A stretch of 38,224 bases of DNA from Gammaproteobacteria bacterium (GTDB lineage Bacteria > Pseudomonadota > Gammaproteobacteria > SZUA-140), in assembly GCA_016124415.1 (NCBI GenBank), contig WGNS01000003.1, positions 1-38,224 on the forward strand, given 5' to 3'. The position numbers and the translations under genes were made by a program. Under the pieces are notes generated by a model that did not search any database, had not been told where the DNA came from, and saw only the letters and a list, made by a program, of their open reading frames with translations. The first letter of the stretch is position 1, and each line of letters begins with the position of its first letter. This document shows, in pieces, positions 27,887 to 38,224 of this stretch.

Positions 27887-29152
27887 ATGAATATCGCTGA
27901 CAAAGACACCGTACCGGGCGAATTTTGCCTGGCCTACTACATCGGGGACAGAAAGACCGGCGCGATTACCGTCGTCAGGAATGGCGAGAGCGGATGCGAG
28001 ACGACTCAGATCCCGCGGGAAGCCGAATCCGGTCTCGATTCCATGCGCCGGCCGATGCTTGCCGGTTTGACCGGCGATAATCAGGTCGTGTTGTTCGATC
28101 CGGTTGCCAAGACCGTGAGCCTGAATGAAGGCTTGCCGGCCGATGCATTCCCGGCTCATCTTTATCGCGATGGTTACAGCACCCGTGCGTGGTTCATGAA
28201 CGACGGTGACAAGGAAACCGGGAACGACACGCTCAACTGCGGCGACAAGGGTTCCTCCGTCACGGTCATCGACGATGTCGATAGTACTAGGGCGCGTTAT
28301 CTCGGCACGATTTGTGTCGGCCGAGGACATCACCAGGCCGCCTACAGCCGTCCGACGAGCGATGCCCCAGATGTGCCGGCAAAGGCTTATATCAGCAATT
28401 TGAAGGACGGCAGCCTGTCCGTGATCGGAAACGATCCGGAAGATACGGCGGGCTATCTCAAGGTCGTCGCGACGATCGATCTACTCGAGGCGGACAAGGA
28501 GTCCGAGCCGGTCGCTCCGGGGGCGGGCAATAATTCTTTTCCGCACGGAATCGATTTCGCCTCCAAGACGGGGCTGGTATACAACCTGAACAACGGTTAC
28601 GGCACCGTTGCCGTGATCGACCCCAAGACGGATGAGATTATCGACCGGATTCCGTTCAAAGGTCACAGCAACCTGTTCGCGACGCCTTGCGGCCGTTATC
28701 TGATCGGGCGCGGGGCGGACCGCAAGTCCGATCCCGAACACGTCATTGCGCGTTTGAGCGTACTCGACGCCGCTAAGCGCGAGACCGTGGCCAGCATCGA
28801 ACTTGCCGACGTCTACATCAGCAAATATTTCTTCAGTCCCGACGGCAGCCGACTCTATCTGACTGCGTCCGCATCGGGTAGCCCCGAACAGCAGGCAAAC
28901 TGCAAAGGCGACGCGCTGCTGGTCATAGACCTGACCTCGTTGCCGGAAATGAAAGTCTTGAATGAAGTGCGTCTCGGTGTTCCGGTTGGAACCCTCGATT
29001 TCCAGACGCTGGGCGACGGTGGCACGCGCGTGTTCGCCTCGCTTGGCGAGAACGGCGAGATTGCGGTGCTCGACGGCGACGGCGCCCTGGTGGCGAAACT
29101 GGCGGTTGCGCCGGGCGGTCGTCATTCCCGTCTTTGGCTGATCGGTGAATGA
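27887..29152 (+). CDS. YVTN/YncE-like beta-propeller protein, apparently without signal peptide
   Basis: Repeated blades such as [41 protein letters not shown] and [15 protein letters not shown]-terminus [18 protein letters not shown] is not a secretion signal. Confidence 0.75.
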   Translation: MNIADKDTVPGEFCLAYYIGDRKTGAITVVRNGESGCETTQIPREAESGLDSMRRPMLAGLTGDNQVVLFDPVAKTVSLNEGLPADAFPAHLYRDGYSTRAWFMNDGDKETGNDTLNCGDKGSSVTVIDDVDSTRARYLGTICVGRGHHQAAYSRPTSDAPDVPAKAYISNLKDGSLSVIGNDPEDTAGYLKVVATIDLLEADKESEPVAPGAGNNSFPHGIDFASKTGLVYNLNNGYGTVAVIDPKTDEIIDRIPFKGHSNLFATPCGRYLIGRGADRKSDPEHVIARLSVLDAAKRETVASIELADVYISKYFFSPDGSRLYLTASASGSPEQQANCKGDALLVIDLTSLPEMKVLNEVRLGVPVGTLDFQTLGDGGTRVFASLGENGEIAVLDGDGALVAKLAVAPGGRHSRLWLIGE

Positions 29153-29160
29153 GGGCGCCC

Positions 29161-29712
29161 ATGTCAGGAATCAAACAACAGGTCTCGCAGGCAGTGATCA
29201 ATAAACAGAATAGCTATAACAAAGAAGATCTCCTCGCCTGCGGGCGCGGCGAAATGTTCGGTCCCGGAAATGCGCAGTTACCGCTGCCGCCGATGCTGAT
29301 GTTCGATCGTATCCTCGAGATTTCCGAAAATTCCGGCGCGAACGGCAAAGGCAGTATCATCGCCGAACTGGATATCCGCCCCGATCTCTGGTTTTTCGAA
29401 TGTCATTTCCAAGGCGACCCGGTTATGCCCGGATGTCTCGGCCTGGACGCGATGTGGCAGCTGGTGGGTTTCTACCTCGGTTGGATGGGCGGCCTGGGCC
29501 ACGGCCGCGCGCTCGGATGCGGTGAGGTCAAGTTCAGCGGACAGGTGACCCCGGATATCAAGCTGGTCCGCTATCGTATCGATCTCAAGCGCGTGATCAT
29601 GCGTAAGCTCGTCATGGGGATCGCCGACGCGGAGATGGAGGCCGACGGCAATGTCATCTATCAGGCCAAGGACCTGCGTGTAGGCCTCTTTACGACCACT
29701 GAATTCGCCTAA
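29161..29712 (+). CDS. fabA: 3-hydroxydecanoyl-ACP dehydratase/isomerase
   Basis: [76 protein letters not shown]. Alternative start at 29149. Confidence 0.97.
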   Translation: MSGIKQQVSQAVINKQNSYNKEDLLACGRGEMFGPGNAQLPLPPMLMFDRILEISENSGANGKGSIIAELDIRPDLWFFECHFQGDPVMPGCLGLDAMWQLVGFYLGWMGGLGHGRALGCGEVKFSGQVTPDIKLVRYRIDLKRVIMRKLVMGIADAEMEADGNVIYQAKDLRVGLFTTTEFA

Positions 29713-29715
29713 GCC

Positions 29716-30936
29716 ATGATGAAGCGCGTCGTTATTACCGGAACGGGGATCGTATCGAGCATCGGTAACGACCGGGAAGCCGTGCTGACGTCGTTGCGTG
29801 AAGGTCGCTCCGGTATCGTCTACTCTGAAAAATATGCCGAATTGGGGTTCCGAAGCCATGTACACGGTTCGGTCGACATCGATACCGCGGCGCTGATCGA
29901 TAGGAAACTCTTGCGTTTCATGGGCGATGCCGCCGCCTATGCCTATATCGCCATGGAGCAGGCCGTTGCCGAGGCCGGCCTCGAGGCCGACGATATCTCC
30001 AATCCGCGTACCGGCCTGATCGTCGGTTCGGGGGGGGCCTCCAACAAGAATTTCCTCGACGCCGTCGAGATCCTGCGCTCCAGGGGCGCCAAGCGTGTCG
30101 GGCCCTATATGGTGCCGCGCACCATGGGCAGCACGACGAGCGCGAATCTTGCAACAGCCTTCAAGATCAAGGGCATCAACTATTCGATCAGTTCGGCCTG
30201 TTCGACGAGCGCGCACTGTATCGGCGCCGGTTATGAACAGATCCAGATGGGTAAGCAGGATATCGTTTTCGCCGGGGGCGGTGAGGAAGTGGATTGGACC
30301 ATGACCATGCTGTTCGACGGTATGGGGGCGTTGTCGTCCAAGTACAACGCGACGCCTGAGCGCGCTTCGCGCGCCTATGACGCCGATCGAGACGGGTTCG
30401 TGATTTCCGGCGGCGGCGGCATCGTTGTCCTCGAAGAACTTGAGCACGCCAAGGCGCGCGGCGCGAATATACTCGCCGAGGTCGTCGGTTACGGAGCGAA
30501 TTCGGACGGCTACGACATGGTGGCACCGTCCGGAGAGGGCGGCATACGCTGCATGCGACTGGCCCTGGACGGTGTTGAGGGACCGATCGATTACGTCAAT
30601 ATGCATGGGACCAGCACCCCTGCCGGAGACGTCAAGGAGGTCGAGGGTCTGAAGGCGGTTTTCGGCGACAAGGTCCCGCCGTTTTCGTCGACCAAGTCCC
30701 TGACCGGCCATGCCCTGGGAGCGGCAGGCGTCAACGAGGCGATCTATACGCTGCTCATGATGCGGGCCGGTTTCGCGGCTGCCTCGGCGAACATTGAAAA
30801 CCTGGATCCCGGGGTAGGCGATGCCCCCGTGATACGCGAGCGTTTGGACAACTATGAAATCCATCGGGCGATGTCCAACAGCTTTGGTTTCGGCGGCACC
30901 AATTGCTCGCTTGTCTTCGCGCGTTTTGAGGATTGA
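29716..30936 (+). CDS. fabB: Beta-ketoacyl-ACP synthase I
   Basis: [63 protein letters not shown]; immediately follows fabA. Confidence 0.97.
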   Translation: MMKRVVITGTGIVSSIGNDREAVLTSLREGRSGIVYSEKYAELGFRSHVHGSVDIDTAALIDRKLLRFMGDAAAYAYIAMEQAVAEAGLEADDISNPRTGLIVGSGGASNKNFLDAVEILRSRGAKRVGPYMVPRTMGSTTSANLATAFKIKGINYSISSACSTSAHCIGAGYEQIQMGKQDIVFAGGGEEVDWTMTMLFDGMGALSSKYNATPERASRAYDADRDGFVISGGGGIVVLEELEHAKARGANILAEVVGYGANSDGYDMVAPSGEGGIRCMRLALDGVEGPIDYVNMHGTSTPAGDVKEVEGLKAVFGDKVPPFSSTKSLTGHALGAAGVNEAIYTLLMMRAGFAAASANIENLDPGVGDAPVIRERLDNYEIHRAMSNSFGFGGTNCSLVFARFED

Positions 30937-31007
30937 TCGCGCCGTCGGTCCGTTCGATACGAAATTCGCAGCACCAGTCCGGACGTTGCGGGAGGCAGCG
31001 TTGAGCG

Positions 31008-31937
31008 ATGTCTGAATCCGCAATTTCCATTAAAGGTCTCCTCAAGCGCTACGGCGCGGTTACCGCCCTTGGCGGTGTCGATCTTGAGATCCCCAAGGGC
31101 GCATTTTTCGGTCTTCTGGGGCCGAATGGCGCCGGTAAGTCGACTTTGATCAACACGATCGCCGGCTTGTCCCGGCCCGACCAGGGAACGGTCAGCGTCA
31201 TGGGCCATGATGTTATCGACGACTATCAGGCCGCGCGCCGTTGTCTCGGCGTGGTGCCCCAAGAGCTCGTTTTCGACGCCTTTTTTACGGTGCGCGAAGT
31301 GCTCCGGATCCAGTCCGGGTATTTCGGGCTGGGGCGCGAGAACTACGATTGGATAGAACAACTGCTGTATGAACTCAGGTTGCAGGACAAGGCGGAAAGC
31401 AATATGCGCGCGCTGTCCGGCGGCATGAAGCGGCGCGTCCTGATCGCCCAGGCGCTCGTGCACCGTCCCGACATCGTGATCCTCGACGAACCCACGGCCG
31501 GCGTCGATATCGAGGTCCGACAACTGTTGTGGGCCTTGATCCGCCGTCTCCACGGCGAGGGTCATACGATCATACTGACCACGCATTACCTTGAGGAAGC
31601 CGAGACCCTCTGCGAGCACATCGCGATCCTGAACATGGGGCGGGTCGTTGCCCTGGACAGCAAGCAGGGACTATTGAGTCGCGGGGAGGACCAGGTCCGT
31701 TCGATCGAGTTCGTCGTGGACCGGCCCGTGAACGAACTGCCGGAGACGATTCGCTCGCACTTCGTTCGTACAGGCGGTCAAAGTTGCATCGTGGAGACCA
31801 GAGGCGATTGCGGTCCTGCACTTATGGCGTCGCTCGAGGCTTTTCAGGCCCATGGCGTATCGGTCACGGAAGTGCGCACCGAGCGGCCGGATCTCGAGGA
31901 CGTCTTCATGGATCTGACCCGGGCGACATCGTCGTGA
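31008..31937 (+). CDS. ABC transporter ATP-binding protein (YadG-like)
   Basis: Walker A GPNGAGKST, signature LSGGMKRR, Walker B VILDEPTAGVD, H-loop TTHYLEEAE. Confidence 0.93.
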   Translation: MSESAISIKGLLKRYGAVTALGGVDLEIPKGAFFGLLGPNGAGKSTLINTIAGLSRPDQGTVSVMGHDVIDDYQAARRCLGVVPQELVFDAFFTVREVLRIQSGYFGLGRENYDWIEQLLYELRLQDKAESNMRALSGGMKRRVLIAQALVHRPDIVILDEPTAGVDIEVRQLLWALIRRLHGEGHTIILTTHYLEEAETLCEHIAILNMGRVVALDSKQGLLSRGEDQVRSIEFVVDRPVNELPETIRSHFVRTGGQSCIVETRGDCGPALMASLEAFQAHGVSVTEVRTERPDLEDVFMDLTRATSS

Positions 31938-32689
31938 AAGGCTTTCGTACGCTCTTCTACAAGGAAGTACTGCGTTTCTATAAGGTGATGTTGCAGACCA
32001 TCATGGCCCCCATGGTGACGACGCTCCTCTACCTCCTCGTGTTCGCCCACGCGATCGGCACGCATGTTCAGGTTTACGGAAAGATCGACTACACGTCTTT
32101 TCTGATTCCCGGACTCATCATGATGTCGATCATCCAGAACGCGTTCGCGAACAGTTCATCGAGCCTGATTCAGTCCAAGGTGACCGGCAACATCGTCTTT
32201 GTATTGCTGGCGCCCCTGTCTTATCTGGAATTTTTCTCTGCTTTCGTCGCGGCCGCGGTATTGCGGGGTGTGTTGGTCGGCCTCGGGGTCTATCTTGCCG
32301 CGGCGCCATTCGTGTCGCTTCCGGCGCACAGCCTGTTTTATATCGCGGTCTTTGCGATTTTGGGCGGCGCCATCCTCGGTACGCTCGGCATCATCGCCGG
32401 TATCTGGGCGGAGAAATTCGATCAGCTCGCAAGTTTTCAGAATTTTGTCGTTTTGCCTTTGACCTTCTTGAGCGGGGTCTTTTATTCGCTGCACTCTCTG
32501 TCGCCGTTTTGGCAGGGGATGTCTCATCTGAACCCCCTGTTCTACATGATCGACGGCTTTCGCTACGGCTTTTTCGGTGTCTCGGACGTCAGTCCTATGG
32601 TCAGTCTGAGCGTGGTTCTAGCCTTCCTGGCTGCCCTTGTCGCGGCGACCCTGTTCGTCCTCAAAAGAGGCTACGGATTGCGGCATTGA
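31934..32689 (+). CDS. ABC-2 type transporter permease (YadH-like), GTG start
   Basis: VKGFRTLFYKEVLRFYKVMLQTIMAPMVTTLLYLLVFAHAIG...PLTFLSGVFYSLHSLSPFWQGMSHLNPLFYMIDGFRYGFFG; 4-nt overlap with the ATPase gene. Confidence 0.9.
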   Translation: MKGFRTLFYKEVLRFYKVMLQTIMAPMVTTLLYLLVFAHAIGTHVQVYGKIDYTSFLIPGLIMMSIIQNAFANSSSSLIQSKVTGNIVFVLLAPLSYLEFFSAFVAAAVLRGVLVGLGVYLAAAPFVSLPAHSLFYIAVFAILGGAILGTLGIIAGIWAEKFDQLASFQNFVVLPLTFLSGVFYSLHSLSPFWQGMSHLNPLFYMIDGFRYGFFGVSDVSPMVSLSVVLAFLAALVAATLFVLKRGYGLRH

Positions 32690-32792
32690 TGCACGGCGGA
32701 CGCATTTCAGTATAATTGACTGTTATGCGGTGTCTTGTGGCGCCCAATGATTTCTACTGACAGGCCCGGAAATATCCCGGGTGGGGGGAAGG

Positions 32793-34733
32793 ATGGAATC
32801 GCGAAATACCTTGCATTCCGATGTTTTTGCCGGGTCCGGAGTGGCTCTGCGCATGGGGGCCGCGTTGTTGGCCGTGATCGTCGCGCTCGGTGGTTGCGCT
32901 TCGCAACCGGCCGACGACGACGCAAGTTCGACGATCGCCGCCTCTAAAGTAAGCGACAACACATTTTCGACTTCCACATCCGACGCGTCCGCGAACGATC
33001 AGGATGAGGACAATGTCGCGGGCTCCAAGGCCCTGGACTTCGACGCCGACGATACGGAAGCCACGCCGCAACAGGTCAGACTCATCATGGCGGCGCGCTA
33101 CGCCCAGTTGGAGACCGTGCGTAAGCTGTTGATCGACGGCATCAGCCTCGATTTTCGCGACGATCTGGGTTATACGGCTTTGATGGCCGCTTCGGGCGAG
33201 TCGTCCGACGAGATTCAGCGTTTGATCGTCGAACAGGGTGCGGACCCCAACGCCCGCGCCGACGACGGCTCGACGGCGCTCATGATTGCGGCCGGAAAGG
33301 GCTATCTGGGGCATGTCGAGAGGCTGGTTGCCGCAGGCGCCCGCGTCAACGAACGTAACGACGCCGGCGAGACGGCGCTCATGATCGGGATCCGTTTCGG
33401 GCATGCCGATGTGGTAGCTGCCCTTCTCGATGCGGGCGCCGACGCCAATGTCTACACTCAGGACGAGGTCCTGGCTCAGGGCAAAGATACGCCGCTCATG
33501 TATGCCGCCCAATACGGCGCGTCGTTGACCGCCGGGGTGCGCATCGTACGGCTCCTGCTCGAGCACGGCGCCAAACCGAACGTGCACCGTTCGAGCGGCG
33601 AGACGGCGATGACAATCGCCAAACGCCGCGGCTATGCGCTGCTGGTATCGGAACTTCACAGCCACGGCGCCAGAGACGAAAGCCCCTATGCCCTGCTCGA
33701 TCGCGAGGGTGCCCTCCTCAAGGCCATCAAGCTCGACGACGTCGGCAAGGTTAAGGAGCTCTTGGCGTTATCGGCCGATCCCAACTATCGGGATACGCTG
33801 ACCGGTGTCACGCCTCTGTTGAGTGCGGCTTATTACGGCGATGCCAACGTCGTCAAACTCGTCGTCGAAGCAGGCGCCGAGGTCAACGACATCCCGTGGG
33901 GGCTCAGGGATTCACGCATCGATACTTCGAACGTGCCCGTGGCCGATCGCGAACTGGCGCGTCGTGCGACCCATGGCGACACGCCTTTGATCGCGGCGAT
34001 CCGTTTCGAACACGCGGATGCCGCTGCGGTGTTATTGAACCACGGGGCGCGGCCCGAGCTGCCGAATCGGGACAACGACACGCCGGGGTTGCTCGCGGCC
34101 CGCAACGGCATGGCGCAGATCGTCGCCTTGTTGCTGGAGAAGGGGCTTGATCCGAACCTAGCCGAAATTCCGGAGATCGACGGCTACTCCGTCGCGAATC
34201 TCGTGAAGGGTGGTTCTTCGCGTGCGGCGCTGATCGAGGCCGCAATGCGGGGTCACGATTCCGTGATCGATGTGCTGCTCAATGGTCGGGCGAACCCGGA
34301 TATCCGCGACGAGGAAGGTCGAACCGCGTTGTTCTGGTCGGCGTCTCAAGGCTATTTTCGTAGCGTCGAGCGCCTGTTGGACGGCCATGCCGATGCAAAC
34401 ATCCCGGACAAGCACGGCACTACGCCGCTGATGCTGGCGGCCAAGGCCGGTTATTTGAAGATGGCCGAGTCGTTGATCAATCAGGGCGCCGATGTAGACG
34501 CCGTGGACGGGGAGCCTGATCCTTACGGCTCGGTCCGTCCCCAGGAGCGTTCCGGCAACTCGGCGTTGATCTTCGCCGCGCGCGGCGGACATCTCGAACT
34601 CGTTCGACTCCTTCTCGATCACGGCGCGACGCCGTATCTGCATACCGACCGTGGAGAGAGTGCGGCCGATGTCGCGCGCAAGAACGGATATGCCCAGGTG
34701 GCGACGCTTTTGGAGACGCGCAGCAAGCGCTAG
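32793..34733 (+). CDS. Ankyrin-repeat lipoprotein
   Basis: MESRNTLHS...AALLAVIVALGGCASQPADDD (lipobox LGGC); about a dozen ankyrin units such as DDGSTALMIAAGKGYLGHVERLVAAGARVNERN and KHGTTPLMLAAKAGYLKMAESLINQGADVDAVD. Confidence 0.9.
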   Translation: MESRNTLHSDVFAGSGVALRMGAALLAVIVALGGCASQPADDDASSTIAASKVSDNTFSTSTSDASANDQDEDNVAGSKALDFDADDTEATPQQVRLIMAARYAQLETVRKLLIDGISLDFRDDLGYTALMAASGESSDEIQRLIVEQGADPNARADDGSTALMIAAGKGYLGHVERLVAAGARVNERNDAGETALMIGIRFGHADVVAALLDAGADANVYTQDEVLAQGKDTPLMYAAQYGASLTAGVRIVRLLLEHGAKPNVHRSSGETAMTIAKRRGYALLVSELHSHGARDESPYALLDREGALLKAIKLDDVGKVKELLALSADPNYRDTLTGVTPLLSAAYYGDANVVKLVVEAGAEVNDIPWGLRDSRIDTSNVPVADRELARRATHGDTPLIAAIRFEHADAAAVLLNHGARPELPNRDNDTPGLLAARNGMAQIVALLLEKGLDPNLAEIPEIDGYSVANLVKGGSSRAALIEAAMRGHDSVIDVLLNGRANPDIRDEEGRTALFWSASQGYFRSVERLLDGHADANIPDKHGTTPLMLAAKAGYLKMAESLINQGADVDAVDGEPDPYGSVRPQERSGNSALIFAARGGHLELVRLLLDHGATPYLHTDRGESAADVARKNGYAQVATLLETRSKR

Positions 34734-34742
34734 GGGTTTGTT

Positions 34743-34806
34743 TAGGGGCGACCCGGCGGCCGCCCTACTTTGAAGATGCCTCAGGGCGACCGGACGGTCG
34801 CCCCTT
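34743..34806. repeat. Two tandem palindromes sharing a GGGCGACC core (REP-like)
   Basis: Imperfect TAGGGGCGACC...GGCCGCCCTA (34743-34767) and perfect GGGCGACCG-GA-CGGTCGCCC (34784-34803) between convergent genes. Confidence 0.6.
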
Positions 34807-34822
34807 GACACGAATTTATCGG

Positions 34823-35347
34823 TCAGATGCTTCGCCATTCACCAGGCTTGAGTCCGTCGAGCGTGTGTTGGGCGATTTGGTGGCGGATCAGCCGCAGCGT
34901 GGGGTGACCGACAGCCGCCGTCATGCGGCGCACTTGGCGGTTGCGGCCCTCATGGATGGACAGCGACAGCCAGGTCGTCGGGATTTGCGCGCGATAGCGA
35001 ATCGGCGGGTCGCGCGGCCAGAGGTCGACGGGTTCCGCCATGATCTTCACTCGCGCAGGCCGGGTGAGACCATCGTTGAGTTCGACGCCTTCCCGCAACC
35101 GGTTGAGCGCATCCTCCGACGGGAGGCCCTCGACTTGGACCCAGTAGGTCTTCCATTGCTTGTGCCGGGGATGGGCGATTTTGTGCTGGAGCCGGCCGTC
35201 GTCGGTCAGCAACAGCAGGCCCTCGCTGTCCTTGTCCAAACGGCCGGCGGCATAGACGCCGGGGACGTCGATAAAATCGGCGAGGGTCTGGCCTTCGCCC
35301 GAAAACTGACAAAGGGTCCCGTAAGGTTTGTTGAACAGTATCAGCAC
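34823..35347 (-). CDS. rluE: 23S rRNA pseudouridine synthase, RluE-like
   Basis: [73 protein letters not shown]. Confidence 0.9.
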   Translation of the reverse strand: MLILFNKPYGTLCQFSGEGQTLADFIDVPGVYAAGRLDKDSEGLLLLTDDGRLQHKIAHPRHKQWKTYWVQVEGLPSEDALNRLREGVELNDGLTRPARVKIMAEPVDLWPRDPPIRYRAQIPTTWLSLSIHEGRNRQVRRMTAAVGHPTLRLIRHQIAQHTLDGLKPGEWRSI

Positions 35348-35591
35348 GGGGCTACTCTAATCGGATGCGGTAGGCCTTGATCGGTTCGTCGGCGCCGACC
35401 GCCTCACCCCTGTTGAGGTGTGAAATTCGCGCCGTCGTAAGGTTCGGCCTCGTGGCCCGAATAATATTTCTATAGTTCATGCAAGGCGGCTCAGTATCGG
35501 GTAGAATATGCGGCTTTTCATAATCGAGCGAGTGTTCCGCGGGACGCATGCCCGGTATCACACGGCGTCAGTGTACTTGATTGGGTGATTT

Positions 35592-36851
35592 ATGTTTACG
35601 AGCGATATGAAGATTGAGGGTTATGACGATGAGTTGTGGTCGGCGATCAAGGCCGAGGAGCTTCGCCAGGAGACGCACATTGAACTCATCGCCTCTGAAA
35701 ACTACGCCAGCCCTCGGGTCATGGAGGCGCAGGGCACGGTGCTGACCAATAAATACGCTGAAGGTTACCCCTACAAGCGATATTACGGCGGGTGCGAAAA
35801 CGTCGACATCGTCGAAGACCTCGCGATCCAGCGCGCCAAGGCGCTGTTTTCGGCTGATTATGCCAACGTCCAGCCGCACTCGGGCTCGCAGGCCAATGCC
35901 GCCGTTTACCTGGCCCTGCTCGAACCCGGCGACACGATCCTCGGTATGAGCCTGGCCGACGGCGGACACCTGACCCACGGCGCCAAGGTCAATTTCTCCG
36001 GCAAGCTGTTCAATGCCGTGCAGTATGGTCTCGACCCCGAGACCGGCGAGATCGACTACGCCAATGTGGAAGCGCTCGCCCGCGAATATCGGCCGAAGAT
36101 GATCGTCGCCGGCTTTAGTGCCTATTCCCGTATCGTCGATTGGCTGACCTTCCGCGAGATCGCGGACGGAATCGGCGCGCTGCTGTTTGTCGACATGGCG
36201 CATGTCGCCGGTCTCGTCGCCGCCGGTTGCTATCCGAGCCCGGTCGCGATCGCCGACGTCACGACCACGACCACGCACAAGACCCTGCGCGGTCCGCGCG
36301 GCGGCCTGATCCTGGCCAAGTCCAATCCCGAGATCGAGAAGAAGCTGAACTCCATGGTGTTCCCGGGATCCCAGGGTGGCCCGCTCATGCACGTCATCGC
36401 CGCCAAGGCGGTGGCCTTCAAAGAGGCCATGGACCCCGGATTCAAGGACTATCAGCGCCGGGTCGTGGACAACGCCCGCGCGATGGCCACACGTATGCTC
36501 GAACGCGGTTACAACATCGTTTCCGGCGGTACCGACAACCACCTGTTCCTCGTTGACCTGATCGACAAAGGCATCAGCGGTAAGGATGCCGATGCGGCGC
36601 TTGGTTCCGCGCACATCACGGTCAACAAGAACGCCGTGCCCAATGATCCGCGTTCGCCGTTCGTGACCAGCGGCATCCGTATCGGTACGCCGGCCGTGAC
36701 CACGCGCGGTTTTTCCGAGGACGACGTTCGTCAGCTGGCCGACTGGATCTGCGACATCCTGGACAACATGGGTGACGAATCCGTCATCGACCGCGTTCGG
36801 GAACAGGTTGCGGCGATCTGCAAGCGTCTTCCCGTCTATCCGCATGCCTGA
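35592..36851 (+). CDS. glyA: Serine hydroxymethyltransferase
   Basis: [81 protein letters not shown]-like region ([16 protein letters not shown]). Confidence 0.97.
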   Translation: MFTSDMKIEGYDDELWSAIKAEELRQETHIELIASENYASPRVMEAQGTVLTNKYAEGYPYKRYYGGCENVDIVEDLAIQRAKALFSADYANVQPHSGSQANAAVYLALLEPGDTILGMSLADGGHLTHGAKVNFSGKLFNAVQYGLDPETGEIDYANVEALAREYRPKMIVAGFSAYSRIVDWLTFREIADGIGALLFVDMAHVAGLVAAGCYPSPVAIADVTTTTTHKTLRGPRGGLILAKSNPEIEKKLNSMVFPGSQGGPLMHVIAAKAVAFKEAMDPGFKDYQRRVVDNARAMATRMLERGYNIVSGGTDNHLFLVDLIDKGISGKDADAALGSAHITVNKNAVPNDPRSPFVTSGIRIGTPAVTTRGFSEDDVRQLADWICDILDNMGDESVIDRVREQVAAICKRLPVYPHA

Positions 36852-36909
36852 CCGGCGGCATTTTTGCCGTAACAGCGGCGATCGAATGAGCGTTAACAGG
36901 CCATAGGCC

Positions 36910-37437
36910 ATGCGCTGCCCGTTTTGCACCGCGAGCGACACCAAAGTCATCGATTCACGCCTGGCCAGTGAAGGCAGCGTGATTCGCAGGCGTCGCGCCT
37001 GCCAGCAATGCGGGGAGCGCTTTACGACCTTCGAGTCGGCCGAGCTCGTCTACCCGAGGGTCGTCAAGAGCGACGGCCGGCGCGAGCCCTTCAACGAGGA
37101 CAAACTCCGTCACGGTTTCCAGATTTCCCTGGAAAAGCGGCCGGTCGACAGCGAGGCCATCGAATCGGCCATCGATCGCATCAAACGGCGCCTGCACGGT
37201 CTTGGCGAACGCGAAGTGGCGGCCCGTTTGCTGGGGGCGTGGGCAATGGCCGAACTCCTGAAACTGGACGAGGTGGCCTACGTGCGCTTCGCCTCCGTGT
37301 ATCATCGCTTCCAGGACCTCAACGCCTTCCAGAACGAGATCAAACGCTTGCAGCAGGGTGTCGCGAACGAGCACGATGAAATCGCGCAGGAGACCGATTT
37401 GCCGGCTGTTGAACCGGTAGACGGAACACATGCCTGA
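36910..37437 (+). CDS. nrdR: NrdR transcriptional repressor
   Basis: [42 protein letters not shown] zinc ribbon, [22 protein letters not shown]-cone. Confidence 0.96.
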   Translation: MRCPFCTASDTKVIDSRLASEGSVIRRRRACQQCGERFTTFESAELVYPRVVKSDGRREPFNEDKLRHGFQISLEKRPVDSEAIESAIDRIKRRLHGLGEREVAARLLGAWAMAELLKLDEVAYVRFASVYHRFQDLNAFQNEIKRLQQGVANEHDEIAQETDLPAVEPVDGTHA

Positions 37438-38224
37438 CCGGGACGATGTCCGGTTCATGTCCCGGGCGCTCGAACTCGCCCGCAAGGGACAATGTTCGAC
37501 GGATCCCAATCCACGCGTCGGTTGCGTGCTCGTCAAGAACGGGCACATTATCGGCGAGGGTTGGCACCGTGTCGCGGGCGGGCCGCATGCCGAAGTCTTT
37601 GCTTTGCGCGAGGCCGGAGACGAGTCCCGCGGCGCTACCGCCTATGTCACGCTCGAGCCCTGCTGTCATCACGGCCGTACACCGCCCTGTTCCGATGCGC
37701 TTATCGAGGCGGGCGTGCGTCGTGTCGTCGTGGGCGCGGAAGATCCCGATCCCCGGGTCGCCGGGCGTGGGATCGCGGCCCTGATCGATGCCGGTATCGA
37801 GGTCCGTTCGGGTGTCTTGACGGCCGAGTCCGAGGCGCTCAATCCGGGCTTCATCTCGCGTCAGCGTCGGGGGCGGCCGTATGTGCGCTGCAAGATGGGC
37901 ATGACGCTGGACGGCCGTATCGCGACGGCGAGCGGTGAGAGCCAGTGGATCACCTCCGAGGCCGCGCGCCGCGACGTGCATCGCTTGCGGGCGCGCAGTT
38001 CAGCTATCATGACGGGCATCGGCACGGTCATCGTCGATGATCCCTCGTTGACGGTGCGTCTGGCGCCGGAGGACCTCCCTGAGACGCTCACCGATCCTTT
38101 GCGCATTGTTTTGGACTCCGGGTTGCGGTTCCCCGAATCGTCGCGCATGCTCACGCTGCCGGGCAGGACGTTGATCGTGCATGGTGAGGCTGCCGTGCGC
38201 CCCGCCCATTTGTTGGCTGGAAAG
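37430..38224 (+). CDS. ribD: RibD bifunctional deaminase/reductase, 3' end beyond the window
   Basis: Read directly (not in the ORF track because it runs off the end): [63 protein letters not shown]...[22 protein letters not shown]; 8-nt overlap with nrdR. Confidence 0.95.
   Translation, partial: MPDRDDVRFMSRALELARKGQCSTDPNPRVGCVLVKNGHIIGEGWHRVAGGPHAEVFALREAGDESRGATAYVTLEPCCHHGRTPPCSDALIEAGVRRVVVGAEDPDPRVAGRGIAALIDAGIEVRSGVLTAESEALNPGFISRQRRGRPYVRCKMGMTLDGRIATASGESQWITSEAARRDVHRLRARSSAIMTGIGTVIVDDPSLTVRLAPEDLPETLTDPLRIVLDSGLRFPESSRMLTLPGRTLIVHGEAAVRPAHLLAGK

Noticed and set aside
29278-31023. 581-aa minus-strand ORF across fabA and fabB
   Set aside because: Fully antisense to two certain genes; long GC-rich shadow frame with no recognisable domain.
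35568-36950. 460-aa minus-strand ORF opposite glyA
   Set aside because: Antisense shadow of serine hydroxymethyltransferase.

Overview
The window is about 38 kb of gammaproteobacterial chromosome, moderately GC-rich and densely coding. On the left is a nitrogen-fixation regulatory and electron-transport region: nifL-nifA on the minus strand, divergent from a complete rnfABCDGEH operon. The divergent intergenic region has a well-spaced sigma54 -24/-12 element, two TGT-N10-ACA NifA-type upstream activator sites and an IHF-like site. The rest is mainly housekeeping: a minus-strand operon (stand-alone MetH activation domain, small membrane protein, mpl, ubiX, PEMT/ICMT-like methyltransferase, fatty-acid hydroxylase/sterol desaturase-like protein), transaldolase, fxsA, cutA-dsbD-tlpA-like, aroQ-accB-accC, a TVP38/pyridine-nucleotide-disulfide oxidoreductase fusion, a cold-shock protein, sthA, a YVTN/beta-propeller protein, fabA-fabB, a YadGH-type ABC exporter, an ankyrin-repeat lipoprotein, rluE-like, glyA-nrdR-ribD (ribD truncated by the window end). 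I saw no CRISPR array, tRNA/rRNA gene, transposase, integrase or recognisable defence system. The best leads are: the nif/rnf regulatory region, the split-MetH-like reactivation domain, the overlapping methyltransferase/hydroxylase pair, the TVP38-oxidoreductase fusion, the large ankyrin lipoprotein, several orphan exported proteins, and unexplained palindromes in intergenic regions. I did not find convincing evidence of an entirely new multi-gene system. All calls come from reading motifs by eye; no database search or alignment was run.
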